64,000 nt of DNA from Bacteroidota bacterium (GTDB lineage: Bacteria > Bacteroidota > Bacteroidia > Chitinophagales > Chitinophagaceae): NCBI GenBank assembly GCA_947452905.1, contig CANGEP010000001.1, positions 372,001-436,000 of the forward strand, read 5' to 3'. The position numbers and the translations under genes were made by a program. Under the pieces are notes generated by a model. It made no database searches. It saw nothing but the letters and a program-made list of their open reading frames with translations, and was not told the origin of the DNA. Positions 9,403 to 18,041 of this stretch are shown here, in pieces (the first letter of the stretch is position 1; each line of letters begins with the position of its first letter).

Positions 9403-9708
9403 TTATTTATTAATTGCCTGAGACCACTCTAAGCTAATGGAAGATCTTTCAATTTTTAAATAAGTGCCTGGGTTAACTTCTAATTGAACCGTATTATCTT
9501 CATTTACCTTGCTAATTACACCATGGATACCAGCAATAGTAACTACTTTATCCCCTTTTTGCATATTATCAATAAACTTCTTTTGTTCTTTAGCTTTTTT
9601 AGCTTGTGGACGAATCATGAAAAACCAGAAAACTACAATAATACCACCCAACATTACTAATTGGAAAGTACCGCCACCTTGTGGAGCTTGTAATAAAATT
9701 TGTGTCAT
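9403..9708 (-). CDS. yajC: Preprotein translocase subunit YajC
   Basis: A 101-aa single-pass membrane protein that associates with SecDF at the Sec translocon. It has an N-terminal transmembrane helix (VMLGGIIVVFWFFMIRPQ) followed by the basic KKAKEQKKF stretch and a small cytoplasmic domain with the conserved GDKVVTIAGIHG segment. A perfect -7 box precedes the start. Its partner SecDF is encoded about 5 kb away (14552-17530), not adjacent. Confidence 0.94.
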   Translation of the reverse strand: MTQILLQAPQGGGTFQLVMLGGIIVVFWFFMIRPQAKKAKEQKKFIDNMQKGDKVVTIAGIHGVISKVNEDNTVQLEVNPGTYLKIERSSISLEWSQAINK

Positions 9709-9733
9709 TTGTTTGTGTTTATAATTTGTATAG

Positions 9734-9741
9734 CAAATATA
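9734..9741 (-). promoter_or_regulatory. -7 box (TATATTTG) of yajC
   Basis: Exact match to TAnnTTTG on the minus strand, 25 bp upstream of the yajC ATG and directly after the nusB stop codon. It suggests that yajC is transcribed separately from nusB. Confidence 0.55.
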
Positions 9742-9752
9742 ATGTAAAGAAA

Positions 9753-10664
9753 CTATTTAGCCTTGTGACTTACTTTTTGAATTTTACCTGAACCCACCAA
9801 GTCTTTGTGAATATTGTCCAAAATACCATTCACAAAATGACCACTTTGTTCGGTACTATATTCTTTAGCCAAATCGATATATTCATTAATGGTCACTTTA
9901 GTAGGAATGGTATCAAAATACATTAATTCACAAACCCCTAATCTTAACAAAATCATGTCGATTATTGCAATACGTTCAGGATCCCAGTTCTTTAGCGTTG
10001 GCTTAATAATATCTTCGGTAATGGACTTTTTGTCGATGGCTGTTTGTAATAAATCGGTGGCAAATTTCATTTTTTCGGCTCCCACTAAATCCAAGAAATT
10101 AAGCTGCGCTGGTTTTTGAATGTAGTTAAGCACAAACCCAATCATCATATCTCCTTCATCTTCCCAATTGGTAAAATGTTCGGTAATATAATCGAGCATG
10201 TTTTCAGAGCCTAAAATAAGGGTGCCAAAAATAAACTTTAAAATGTCTTTCTCTTTAGCCTTATCTCTACTTTCTTCTGCTATATAAGCTTTATACTCAT
10301 TTGACTCAGTTAGCTGTCTAAATATAGTTTTAACTAAATCATTGTCAATCCATTGATGTGGCTTTACCTGTTCCAAAGCCTTCTTAAAAGCTTCAGATTC
10401 AATGGTTTGCCAAACTATGCTATTACCTGCAATTTTAATATTTACAGTTAAATCGGCTTGATTTGGAAGGTTTTTAGCGGCTCTTTGATTTGACTCCACT
10501 TCGGCATATAATGCCACTTGGTGAATTAGGTGAACCAAAAACACAAATAGATTATGTGTTTTGTCAAATTCCTTTTGTAACAAGGAGGTAGCGCTGCCTT
10601 GATTCTGTGTTTCTAACATGTACAAAACCTGCATTACTTTAATTCGGATGTTTCGACGGTTCAT
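9753..10664 (-). CDS. nusB: Transcription antitermination factor NusB, long Bacteroidota form
   Basis: A 303-aa protein from ATG 10664. NusB binds boxA RNA with NusE/S10 during rRNA transcription. The recognisable NusB fold is the C-terminal ~140 residues, ending in DMILLRLGVCELMYFDTIPTKVTINEYIDLAKEYS. The N-terminal half begins MNRRNIRIKVMQVLYMLE and extends far beyond the ~140-aa E. coli protein. The longer reading frame starting at 10733 is rejected, because a perfect -7 box (10691-10698) lies inside it. The adjacent ATG at 10667 is an alternative start. Confidence 0.92.
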   Translation of the reverse strand: MNRRNIRIKVMQVLYMLETQNQGSATSLLQKEFDKTHNLFVFLVHLIHQVALYAEVESNQRAAKNLPNQADLTVNIKIAGNSIVWQTIESEAFKKALEQVKPHQWIDNDLVKTIFRQLTESNEYKAYIAEESRDKAKEKDILKFIFGTLILGSENMLDYITEHFTNWEDEGDMMIGFVLNYIQKPAQLNFLDLVGAEKMKFATDLLQTAIDKKSITEDIIKPTLKNWDPERIAIIDMILLRLGVCELMYFDTIPTKVTINEYIDLAKEYSTEQSGHFVNGILDNIHKDLVGSGKIQKVSHKAK

Positions 10665-10690
10665 CATATTTATAAGAGCTATAAGGGGTG

Positions 10691-10698
10691 CAAATCTA
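10691..10698 (-). promoter_or_regulatory. -7 box (TAGATTTG) of nusB
   Basis: Exact TAnnTTTG match on the minus strand, ending 26 bp before the nusB ATG. It forms an inverted pair with an identical box on the plus strand at 10733-10740. Confidence 0.55.
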
Positions 10699-10732
10699 TC
10701 CATTTTTTCCGAAAAAACTGACATTTTAAGCA

Positions 10733-10740
10733 TAGATTTG
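10733..10740 (+). promoter_or_regulatory. -7 box (TAGATTTG), candidate groES-groEL promoter
   Basis: Exact TAnnTTTG match on the plus strand, divergent from the nusB box 34 bp away. If used, it gives groES a leader of about 120 nt. No CIRCE inverted repeat and no clear -33 TTG at 20 bp are present, so the assignment is tentative. Confidence 0.4.
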
Positions 10741-10865
10741 CTTCCCTGACTTAAAATGGTACGATAAACTGAAATTTTGACCTATCTACCTGCTTATTAG
10801 GCGCATGGCATGGTTATCGATACTATCAGGGTAAACCAATTATTTAATAATTAAAACAATAAAGT

Positions 10866-11159
10866 ATGGCTAAGAGTACGGCTAAAAAAGTAAACATTAC
10901 GCCTTTGCATGACAGAGTAATTGTTATGCCTGCCGCTGCTGAAGAAAAAACAGCTGGTGGTATCATTATCCCAGATACAGCTAAAGAAAAACCACAACGT
11001 GGAACTGTAGTTGCAGCGGGTCCTGGTAAAAAAGACGAACCTGTTTCTGTGAAGGTGGGAGACACTGTTTTGTACGGCAAATATGCTGGTACAGAAATCC
11101 AAATTGAAGGTCAAGATTTATTGATCATGCGTGAAAGCGATATTTTGGCAATTGTATAA
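10866..11159 (+). CDS. groES: Co-chaperonin GroES
   Basis: A 97-aa co-chaperonin that caps the GroEL cylinder. The family pattern is complete: PLHDRVIV near the start, the mobile-loop region [19 protein letters not shown] around residues 26-44, the VVAAGPG turn, [14 protein letters not shown], and the C-terminal [13 protein letters not shown]. groEL follows 46 bp downstream in the usual order. The upstream region lacks CIRCE, so heat regulation, if any, does not use HrcA. Confidence 0.97.
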   Translation: MAKSTAKKVNITPLHDRVIVMPAAAEEKTAGGIIIPDTAKEKPQRGTVVAAGPGKKDEPVSVKVGDTVLYGKYAGTEIQIEGQDLLIMRESDILAIV

Positions 11160-11205
11160 TTCCCAATTATCCTATTTAATTAATTAACGATAAAAACAAG
11201 TTTAT

Positions 11206-12837
11206 ATGTCTAAAATGATTTTTTTCGACTTAGAAGCGAGAAATAAAATGAAAAAAGGTGTTGACACTTTAGCCAACGCTGTAAAAGTTACTTTAGGGCC
11301 AAAAGGTCGTAATGTAGTTATTGAGAAAAAATTTGGATCCCCTTCTGTAACAAAGGATGGTGTATCTGTTGCTAAAGAAATTGATTTAGAAGATCCTATT
11401 GAGAACATTGGTGCGCAAATGGTAAAAGAAGTAGCCTCTAAAACTGCTGATCAAGCGGGTGATGGAACTACTACAGCAACTGTTTTAGCCCAAGCTATTG
11501 TTGGCGAAGGTTTAAGAAACGTTACTGCAGGTGCAAATCCAATGGATTTAAAACGTGGTATCGATAAAGCGGTTGAAAAAGTGGTTGCTAGCTTAAAAGC
11601 GCAATCTCAAACTGTGGGTAACGATACTAAAAAAATTGAACAAGTAGCTTCTATCTCTGCCAATAACGATAATGAAATTGGCAAGTTAATTGCTACTGCA
11701 ATGGCCAAAGTGGGTAAAGAAGGTGTTATTACTGTAGAAGAAGCAAAAGGTACTGATACAACTGTTGATGTAGTAGAAGGTATGCAATTTGATCGCGGTT
11801 ATGTATCTCCTTATTTCGTTACAAATAGCGAAAAAATGGAAGCTGAAATGCAAAACCCTTATATCTTAATTTATGATAAGAAAATTTCAGCGATGAAAGA
11901 TATCTTACATATTTTAGAGAAAGTAGCTCAAACAAGTCGTCCATTAGTGATTATCGCTGAAGATTTAGAAGGCGAAGCAATGGCTACCTTAGTGGTTAAT
12001 AAATTACGTGGCACTATTAAAGTGGCTGCTGTTAAAGCCCCAGGTTTTGGTGATAGAAGAAAAGAAATGTTAACCGACATTGCTATTTTAACTGCTGGTA
12101 CAGTAATTAGCGAAGATCAAGGATTTAAATTAGAAAATGCCGACTTGACTTATTTGGGTCAAGCATCTTCAGTAACTATCGACAAAGACAATACTGTAAT
12201 TGTAGGTGGTAAAGGTAAAAAAGCAGATATCACAGCACGTGTAAATCAAATTAAAGCGCAAATCGAGAATACAACTTCTGATTACGATAAAGAAAAATTA
12301 CAAGAGCGTTTAGCTAAATTAAGTGGTGGTGTTGCCGTTTTATATGTTGGTGCAGCAACTGAAACTGAAATGAAAGAAAAGAAAGATCGTGTTGACGATG
12401 CTTTACATGCAACACGCGCAGCTGTAGAAGAAGGTATCGTACCAGGTGGTGGCGTTGCTTATATTCGCGCAGTGGCAAGTTTAGATAAATTAAAAGGTGC
12501 TAACGATGACGAGAATACAGGTATCCAAATAGTACGTCGTGCTATTGAAGAACCATTACGTCAAATTGTTAAAAATAGTGGTATCGAAGGTTCTATTGTA
12601 GTTCAAAGAATCAAAGAAGGTAAAGATGACTTTGGATTTAATGCTAGAACAGAAGTTTTCGAAAACTTATTTAAAGCAGGTGTTATTGACCCCACTAAAG
12701 TTTCAAGAGTTGCTTTAGAAAATGCTGCTTCCATTGCCTCTATGTTATTAACCACAGAGTGTGTAATTGCAGACAAACCAAAAGCAGAAGTAGCCCCTCA
12801 AGGTGGCGCTCCTGATATGGGTGGCATGGGTTACTAA
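11206..12837 (+). CDS. groEL: Chaperonin GroEL
   Basis: A 543-aa chaperonin subunit, standard length. The nucleotide-binding stretches [11 protein letters not shown] (residues ~28-38) and [15 protein letters not shown] (~86-100) are intact, as are the apical-domain substrate-binding region and the equatorial [13 protein letters not shown]. The tail ends in the short glycine/methionine-rich [11 protein letters not shown]. It follows groES in one transcript and ends before a bidirectional terminator. Confidence 0.98.
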   Translation: MSKMIFFDLEARNKMKKGVDTLANAVKVTLGPKGRNVVIEKKFGSPSVTKDGVSVAKEIDLEDPIENIGAQMVKEVASKTADQAGDGTTTATVLAQAIVGEGLRNVTAGANPMDLKRGIDKAVEKVVASLKAQSQTVGNDTKKIEQVASISANNDNEIGKLIATAMAKVGKEGVITVEEAKGTDTTVDVVEGMQFDRGYVSPYFVTNSEKMEAEMQNPYILIYDKKISAMKDILHILEKVAQTSRPLVIIAEDLEGEAMATLVVNKLRGTIKVAAVKAPGFGDRRKEMLTDIAILTAGTVISEDQGFKLENADLTYLGQASSVTIDKDNTVIVGGKGKKADITARVNQIKAQIENTTSDYDKEKLQERLAKLSGGVAVLYVGAATETEMKEKKDRVDDALHATRAAVEEGIVPGGGVAYIRAVASLDKLKGANDDENTGIQIVRRAIEEPLRQIVKNSGIEGSIVVQRIKEGKDDFGFNARTEVFENLFKAGVIDPTKVSRVALENAASIASMLLTTECVIADKPKAEVAPQGGAPDMGGMGY

Positions 12838-12861
12838 TTTTCAACTTAAGTGTGAACATAA

Positions 12862-12892
12862 AAAAAGCCTCAGCAATTGCTGGGGCTTTTTT
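12862..12892. terminator. Bidirectional terminator between groEL and yhhN
   Basis: Stem AGCCTCAGC / GCTGGGGCT with one T-G wobble, flanked by A and T runs on both sides, so it can end groEL (plus) and the convergent membrane-protein gene (minus). Confidence 0.88.
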
Positions 12893-12915
12893 ATGCTTAC
12901 AAAAGAATAAATTAA

Positions 12916-13617
12916 TCATTTTTTGGTAAAATACAATTGATACCCTTTGGCTAATAATAATTGTGCAATACCATAGGTAAGCATGGTAACCAATCCAATA
13001 TTTTTTATAGGTGTATGAATGGCCCAATCAAATTTATTAAAAGCCAATACTGTATCTGAGCTTATAAAAAACAACATCCCTGGAAACCAAAATAGTTTTG
13101 AAATTAAAGTTGCTTTGGGACTTCCTCCAGCATGAATGGCCATTAATGCAGATGAACAAATTAATGCCATATACACTAAAATGGGATAAATTAAAGTGCC
13201 CATGGCAGCTTGTAATTTAAAATAGATAAACACACAAAAAGAAATTAATAAAATAGTAAACACAATTAATTTTTTTGATTTGGGTTGTCCTACCCCATTA
13301 ATTTTAGCAAACATTAAAATATTAAAAATATGCGTGGTCATAAATGCTAACATACCAATGATAAATAAATTTTCATAGCTTAATAACAAATCACCTAAAA
13401 AAGAACCGAACATAGCAAAAAGTACAAACCATTTTCCTTTCGGTGCGTTTTCGGAAAATTCTTGGGCACTTAAAAAAAGCATTAGGGTTGGCAACAATAA
13501 AATTTTACTTACAAATTGTAATTGACCATAACTAGATCCTAAAACCTGTGCATATAAGTGAACAGATAATAAAAGAATATAAACCGTAATACCCCATTTT
13601 TGAATACTTGTTTTCAT
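12916..13617 (-). CDS. YhhN family membrane protein, lysoplasmalogenase-like (TMEM86)
   Basis: A 233-aa integral membrane protein with about eight hydrophobic segments. It has the spacing and motifs of the YhhN/TMEM86 family, whose animal members hydrolyse the vinyl ether of lysoplasmalogens: FLGDLLLSYENLFIIGMLAFMTTH in the first half, and PGMLFFISSDTVLAFNKF with the conserved SD in the second half. The bacterial substrate is not established. It is alone on its strand between groEL and the divergent gene at 13692. Confidence 0.8.
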   Translation of the reverse strand: MKTSIQKWGITVYILLLSVHLYAQVLGSSYGQLQFVSKILLLPTLMLFLSAQEFSENAPKGKWFVLFAMFGSFLGDLLLSYENLFIIGMLAFMTTHIFNILMFAKINGVGQPKSKKLIVFTILLISFCVFIYFKLQAAMGTLIYPILVYMALICSSALMAIHAGGSPKATLISKLFWFPGMLFFISSDTVLAFNKFDWAIHTPIKNIGLVTMLTYGIAQLLLAKGYQLYFTKK

Positions 13618-13679
13618 AGCTAGTTCGTTAATTTGTAATTAAAAGTACGGGATGAGTCGTATATTAATGCATCCTTTAG

Positions 13680-13687
13680 TAAATTTG
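13680..13687 (+). promoter_or_regulatory. -7 box (TAAATTTG), possible leaderless start
   Basis: Exact TAnnTTTG match ending only 4 bp before the ATG at 13692. With the usual spacing from box to transcription start, the mRNA would begin at or next to the start codon. Confidence 0.55.
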
Positions 13688-13691
13688 CGAT

Positions 13692-14003
13692 ATGATTAGC
13701 CCCGAAGAAGAGAAGTTTTTTTCACAATGGGAAGTTCAAAGAACCCTTCCTCACTATAAAAGATCGGCTTTTTTAAGAGGCTTAAGCTTAAGCCTCTTAG
13801 TTGGGTTATTGGTTTTGGTATTTTCAGAATTAGGTTGGTATGAAAGAGCGAATATGCAAGCCAATTCATGGGGTAACGAAATTTGGATCCTGATAGCAAT
13901 CGTAGCTGCCTCCTTTGGATTTGCCTACCTTTATCAGCAATTTACAACCGAAATGAATGAACAAAGATTTATTGAACTCAAACAAATAAAAAACAAAAAA
14001 TGA
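13692..14003 (+). CDS. Small two-helix membrane protein, function unknown
   Basis: A 103-aa protein I do not recognise. It has a short acidic N-terminal cytoplasmic stretch, a hydrophobic segment (LSLSLLVGLLVLVFSELG, about residues 31-48), a short loop and a second segment (EIWILIAIVAASFGFAYLY, about 62-80), followed by a charged tail ending in KQIKNKK. Its stop codon overlaps the start of the FKBP gene by 4 bp, so the two are translationally coupled and may work together at the envelope. Confidence 0.75.
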   Translation: MISPEEEKFFSQWEVQRTLPHYKRSAFLRGLSLSLLVGLLVLVFSELGWYERANMQANSWGNEIWILIAIVAASFGFAYLYQQFTTEMNEQRFIELKQIKNKK

Positions 14004-14479
14004 CCATTTTTACTCAAAAATTAGCAAAAAAGAGCCTTTTTTCATCAATTTTAGCCATTTTTATCGCTTTTCTAGGTATTTTTACAATTTCAGCTTGTAG
14101 CAAATCTTCGGTTAGCGAATCTGAACAAATGATAAGTTTTGCCAAAAAGAACAGCATTAATTATACCACAGATGCTTCTGGCATCTTGTATGAAATAATT
14201 ACTCCAGGAAATAACACTCATCCATCAGTAAGCAACACTATTACAGTTACTTATGTAGGAACTTTAATGAATGGTAGCCAATTTGATGCTGGTACCATCA
14301 CTTATGGATTAAGTCAATTAATTCCAGGATGGCAGATTGCCGTTCCAAAAATTGGAGTTGGCGGTGAAATTAAAGTGTTAATCCCCTCTTCATTAGGATA
14401 TGGATCAGCCGGTGCGGGAGCTTCTATTCCAGGCAATTCCCCATTGTATTTTGACATCAAGCTTACAGCGGTAAAATAA
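14000..14479 (+). CDS. FKBP-type peptidyl-prolyl isomerase, lipoprotein
   Basis: A 159-aa envelope prolyl isomerase. The N terminus is a lipoprotein signal (IFIAFLGIFTISAC, lipid cysteine near residue 34). The FKBP fold follows: VTYVGTLMNGSQFDAG, then LIPGWQIAVPKIGVGGEIKVLIPSSLGYGSAGAG, then IPGNSPLYFDIKLTAVK. Y, F, D, W, I and the terminal Y/F of the active-site pocket appear to be kept. It overlaps the preceding gene by 4 bp. Confidence 0.92.
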   Translation: MTIFTQKLAKKSLFSSILAIFIAFLGIFTISACSKSSVSESEQMISFAKKNSINYTTDASGILYEIITPGNNTHPSVSNTITVTYVGTLMNGSQFDAGTITYGLSQLIPGWQIAVPKIGVGGEIKVLIPSSLGYGSAGAGASIPGNSPLYFDIKLTAVK

Positions 14480-14514
14480 TGCTGTTTTAGCCTCTATTTT
14501 CCCCTTGTTTCCAT

Positions 14515-14522
14515 TATATTTG
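14515..14522 (+). promoter_or_regulatory. -7 box (TATATTTG) of secDF
   Basis: Exact TAnnTTTG match ending 29 bp before the secDF ATG. A -33 TTG at 20 bp is not visible. Confidence 0.5.
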
Positions 14523-14551
14523 CCGACTAAAAATCAGTTAACCACACTATT

Positions 14552-17530
14552 ATGCAACTCAAAGGATTAGTGCGCTTTTTTACATTTGCGCTTATTTTAA
14601 TTTGTCTTTATCAATTGTCATTTACTTGGTTTGTTCGTAGTCACGAAAAAGCTATGGAAGCTAAAGCTGCTACTTGGGTAAAAAAGTTCCCTAAAGCAGA
14701 GCAGGTTTACCCTACCAACAAAGAAGAGCAATTGCTTTATAATGACAGCGTAAGTGACTTACAAAAAGCTTATTACAAGCACATTTTGGATAGCACAAAG
14801 GATACCAAACTTGCTTTTGGTTTAACCACTTATGCACGTGCAAAAGAAAATGAATTACAGTTAGGTCTTGATTTACAAGGCGGTATGAGCGTAACCATGG
14901 AAGTGGGACTTGACGGCTTAATTAAATCATTAGCCAATTACACAAAAGATGCCAATTTTAATACTGCTTTAAACAATGCAGTAATCAAAAAAGCAAACAG
15001 CCGTGCCGATCTTATCTCTTTATTTAGAGAAGAATATAGCCGCTTGAACCCAACGGGTAAGTTAGCGCCTTTATTTGCTACAAGAAGTAATGGCAAATTA
15101 AAGTTTGATGCCTCTGACGATGTGGTGGCAAACTATTTAAAAGAACAATCTACCATTGCCTTTAATAATACTTATAAAATTTTAAGAACTCGTATCGACC
15201 GATTTGGTTTAGCGTCTCCCAATATCAATCCTGATGCCACAAAAGGTATTATCAGCATTGAGCTTGCTGGTGTAAACGATAAAGAAAGAGTTCGTTCATA
15301 TTTACAATCTACGGCTAACTTACAATTCTTTGAAGTATATACTTTAGAAAATAAAGATTTCCAAAATGCAGTTACTGCAGCGGATAAAGCGATTGAACTT
15401 AATATTGCCGGTATTACTGACACTGCTGCTAAATTGGATACAAGCAAAGCAGGCATTAACAAAAATCCATTGTTAAAAACAGTTCAGTTTACACAACCTT
15501 ACCAATCTAAAAATGGTTCTTATGTATTCCCTGGCGAGATTGGCTATACCCTTAAAAAGGATACCGCTAAACTAAATGCTTGGTTAGCATTACCAGAAGT
15601 GAAATCTAAGTTCCCATCGAATTTAGTATTCATGTATGGTAAAGTTGAAAACGATGATCCAAAAGCAAAAGAGGTTTTACCTATCTATGCTATCAAAACT
15701 TTAGACAATGGTCAAGCCGAATTAGAAGGTGATCATGTGGCTAACGCAGCACAAGATTTTGATGAGCGTGGCAAAGTAGCTATCAAAATGAATATGGATA
15801 AAGTTGGTACCACTATTTGGGCTAAAATGACTTCTAAAAATGTGGGTAAGCCTTTAGCAATTGTTCTTGACAATATTGTATACTCTGCACCCAATGTAAA
15901 TGATGCAATTACTACTGGTAATTCGTCAATCTCTGGAAACTATACTTTAAAAACTGCACAAGATTTAGCTGAAATTTTAGAGAGTGGTAAATTACCAGCT
16001 CCTGCTAAAATTGTACAAGAACAACAAGTAGGTCCAACTTTAGGTAAAGCCTCTATTCAAGGTGGTTTAATGTCTTTTGGCATTGCCTTCTTAGTGATAT
16101 TCGCCTTAATGTTATTATATTTTAATACAGGTGGATGGGTGGCAAACATTGCACTTATTTTAAACTTATTATTTACCATTGGTATCTTAAGTGCTTTAGG
16201 ATTTACTTTAACTGCCCCAGGTATTGCTGGTTTAGTTTTAACAGTAGGTATGGCAGTAGATACGAACGTAATTATATTTGAAAGAATAAAAGAGGAACTT
16301 ACTAAAGGGAAAAGTTATCAAACTGCTGTTGCTGATGGATATAAGCGTTCAATGTCTCCAGTTTTGGATGCACACGTTACTACCCTTTTAACAGCTTGTA
16401 TCTTGGCTTACTTTGGTTTAGGCCCTGTATTAGGATTTGCTACCACACAGATCATTGGTATATTATTATCCTTATTCTGTGGAATATTAGTATCTCGTTT
16501 AATTACTGACATTTACACAAGTAAAAATCGTCATTTCGAATACTTTACTAAAGTATCAAGAAGCATTTTTAAACATGCTACGTTCAAATTCATTGAATTC
16601 AGAAAATATGCATATGTATTATCTGCTGTTGTTTTGATAATGGGTATTGGATCCTTCTTTAACGGATTTGATCAAGGTGTTGAATTTGCTGGTGGCCGTA
16701 GCTATACAGTTAAATTTAAAAATGCTGTAAATATCGAAAGCGTTAGAGACGATTTAAAGAAAGTATTTAATGAAGCTCCAATTATTAAAACAGTTGACAC
16801 TAAAAATCAAGTAAACATTACTACTTCTTATAAAATTAAGGAGCAAGGAAATAATATTGATCAAGAAGTAGAAGCCTTATTATTTAAAGGTTTAGAAAAA
16901 CAATTACCTGCAGGTACGAGCTTTAAAGAATTTGAAACTTCTTATAAGCAAAGTTCTCAAACAGTATTGCCAACTATTTCTGACGACTTAAAAGCAGGTG
17001 CTACAAAAGCTACTATCTTCGCCTTAATTGCTATTTGTTTGTACATCTTTATACGTTTCCGTGATTGGAGATATTCTTTAGGTACTATATTCTCTTTATT
17101 ACACGACGTATTTGTTACCTTAATTGTATTTAGCTTCTTAAGAAAAGTAGTTCCATTCCCACTAGAAATTGATCAGCACTTTATTGCTGCGGTGTTAACC
17201 GTTATTGGTTTCTCTATGAATGATACGGTGATTGTATATGACCGTATTCGTGAAGATTCTAAATTAATGAAAGGTTCAGATAATGCTTCTATCATTAATA
17301 GAGCCATCAATGAAACTTTAAGTCGTACGGTAATGACTTCATTAACTGTATTCTTGGTAATCTTAATATTATTCATCTTTGGTGGTGAAGTTACTAGAGG
17401 ATTTGCCTTTGCAATGTTAATCGGTATTATTACTGGTACTTACTCTTCTATCTTTGTTGCGGCTCCAGTATTGGTTGACTTTGCAAAAGATCGTCCTTTA
17501 GGTCGTGAAGAAAGTAAAAGAAAAAAGTAA
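14552..17530 (+). CDS. secDF: Fused protein translocase SecD-SecF
   Basis: A 992-aa inner-membrane protein that uses the proton-motive force to pull exported proteins through SecYEG. The SecD half has an N-terminal helix, the ELQLGLDLQGGMSVTMEV segment, a large periplasmic domain and five clustered helices with GLVLTVGMAVDTNVIIFERIKEEL. The SecF half starts around residue 690 with FNGFDQGVEFAGGRSYTVKF and has the second helix bundle with FSMNDTVIVYDRIREDSK. The D-x-N and N-D charged positions for proton flow are present. Fusion of SecD and SecF is usual in Bacteroidota. YajC is encoded separately. Confidence 0.97.
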   Translation: MQLKGLVRFFTFALILICLYQLSFTWFVRSHEKAMEAKAATWVKKFPKAEQVYPTNKEEQLLYNDSVSDLQKAYYKHILDSTKDTKLAFGLTTYARAKENELQLGLDLQGGMSVTMEVGLDGLIKSLANYTKDANFNTALNNAVIKKANSRADLISLFREEYSRLNPTGKLAPLFATRSNGKLKFDASDDVVANYLKEQSTIAFNNTYKILRTRIDRFGLASPNINPDATKGIISIELAGVNDKERVRSYLQSTANLQFFEVYTLENKDFQNAVTAADKAIELNIAGITDTAAKLDTSKAGINKNPLLKTVQFTQPYQSKNGSYVFPGEIGYTLKKDTAKLNAWLALPEVKSKFPSNLVFMYGKVENDDPKAKEVLPIYAIKTLDNGQAELEGDHVANAAQDFDERGKVAIKMNMDKVGTTIWAKMTSKNVGKPLAIVLDNIVYSAPNVNDAITTGNSSISGNYTLKTAQDLAEILESGKLPAPAKIVQEQQVGPTLGKASIQGGLMSFGIAFLVIFALMLLYFNTGGWVANIALILNLLFTIGILSALGFTLTAPGIAGLVLTVGMAVDTNVIIFERIKEELTKGKSYQTAVADGYKRSMSPVLDAHVTTLLTACILAYFGLGPVLGFATTQIIGILLSLFCGILVSRLITDIYTSKNRHFEYFTKVSRSIFKHATFKFIEFRKYAYVLSAVVLIMGIGSFFNGFDQGVEFAGGRSYTVKFKNAVNIESVRDDLKKVFNEAPIIKTVDTKNQVNITTSYKIKEQGNNIDQEVEALLFKGLEKQLPAGTSFKEFETSYKQSSQTVLPTISDDLKAGATKATIFALIAICLYIFIRFRDWRYSLGTIFSLLHDVFVTLIVFSFLRKVVPFPLEIDQHFIAAVLTVIGFSMNDTVIVYDRIREDSKLMKGSDNASIINRAINETLSRTVMTSLTVFLVILILFIFGGEVTRGFAFAMLIGIITGTYSSIFVAAPVLVDFAKDRPLGREESKRKK

Positions 17531-17548
17531 TAACACTTACTTATAACA

Positions 17549-17582
17549 AAAAGGCCTCAATTTTCATTGAGGCCTTTTTTAT
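17549..17582. terminator. Bidirectional terminator between secDF and the Fe-S gene
   Basis: Perfect 11-bp stem AAGGCCTCAAT / ATTGAGGCCTT with a four-base loop, A run on the left and T run on the right, placed between two convergent genes. Confidence 0.93.
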
Positions 17583-17601
17583 GCAAAAAACGAATTTAAA
17601 A

Positions 17602-17952
17602 TTAAACAGCGAATGAGGTTCCACAACCGCAAGTGCTAGAAGCATTAGGATTGGTAAAAGTAAAGCCGCGACTATTAAGTCCACCTTGCCAATCAATGGT
17701 CATTCCATATAAGTAAATCTGATGCGCCGCTTCCATGCAACAAGGTATGCCTTCAAAAATAAATTGTAAATCCTCCGCTTTGGGAACATCAAAACCTAAA
17801 ACATAGGTCATTCCACTACAACCACCCCCTTTAACCCCTACTCTTAGACGTTGTTGTTGATCAAAATCGGGCTCGGCCATTAATCGGGCCAATTCCTCCA
17901 CTGCATTGGCAGTAAAACTTACGGGCGTATTTAATAAAGTCTCTGTTGACAT
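17602..17952 (-). CDS. A-type iron-sulfur cluster carrier (IscA/ErpA/HesB)
   Basis: A 116-aa member of the HesB/IscA/ErpA family that carries Fe-S clusters to apoproteins. The three cluster-binding cysteines are present: one in GVKGGGCSGMTYVLGF (about residue 45) and the C-terminal CGC pair in STCGCGTSF. Length is normal. The gene has its own minus-strand -7 box and is divergent from the mutase gene. Which A-type carrier role it fills cannot be told from sequence. Confidence 0.93.
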   Translation of the reverse strand: MSTETLLNTPVSFTANAVEELARLMAEPDFDQQQRLRVGVKGGGCSGMTYVLGFDVPKAEDLQFIFEGIPCCMEAAHQIYLYGMTIDWQGGLNSRGFTFTNPNASSTCGCGTSFAV

Positions 17953-17969
17953 AGTTCTGTATTTGTCTA

Positions 17970-17977
17970 CAAAATTA
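17970..17977 (-). promoter_or_regulatory. -7 box (TAATTTTG) of the Fe-S carrier gene
   Basis: Exact TAnnTTTG match on the minus strand, ending 17 bp before the ATG at 17952. Confidence 0.5.
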
Positions 17978-17987
17978 CAATAAGTAG

Positions 17988-17995
17988 TTGATTTG
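17988..17995 (+). promoter_or_regulatory. Near-match -7 box (TTGATTTG) before the mutase gene
   Basis: Seven of eight positions fit TAnnTTTG, and a TTTG at 17962-17965 lies 22 bp upstream. Its first three bases are the TTG that the longest frame would use as a start. Confidence 0.35.
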
Positions 17996-18041
17996 CCGTT
18001 TTAATCCATTTCGAGAAAAGAAATATTATGTAAATTTAACC

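Noticed and set aside
10665..10733. N-terminal extension of NusB from the longest frame
   Set aside because: A perfect -7 box on the same strand lies in this stretch, so it is upstream untranscribed DNA, and the protein starts at ATG 10664.
10844..11114. Antisense open frames over groES
   Set aside because: They mirror the codon pattern of the real gene, contain no recognisable protein signature and have no promoter.
12740..13027. Minus-strand frame spanning the groEL end and the YhhN gene end
   Set aside because: It crosses a bidirectional terminator and overlaps two real genes.
14552..17530. SecD and SecF in a single reading frame
   Set aside because: The SecDF fusion is the normal state in Bacteroidota, with no frameshift.
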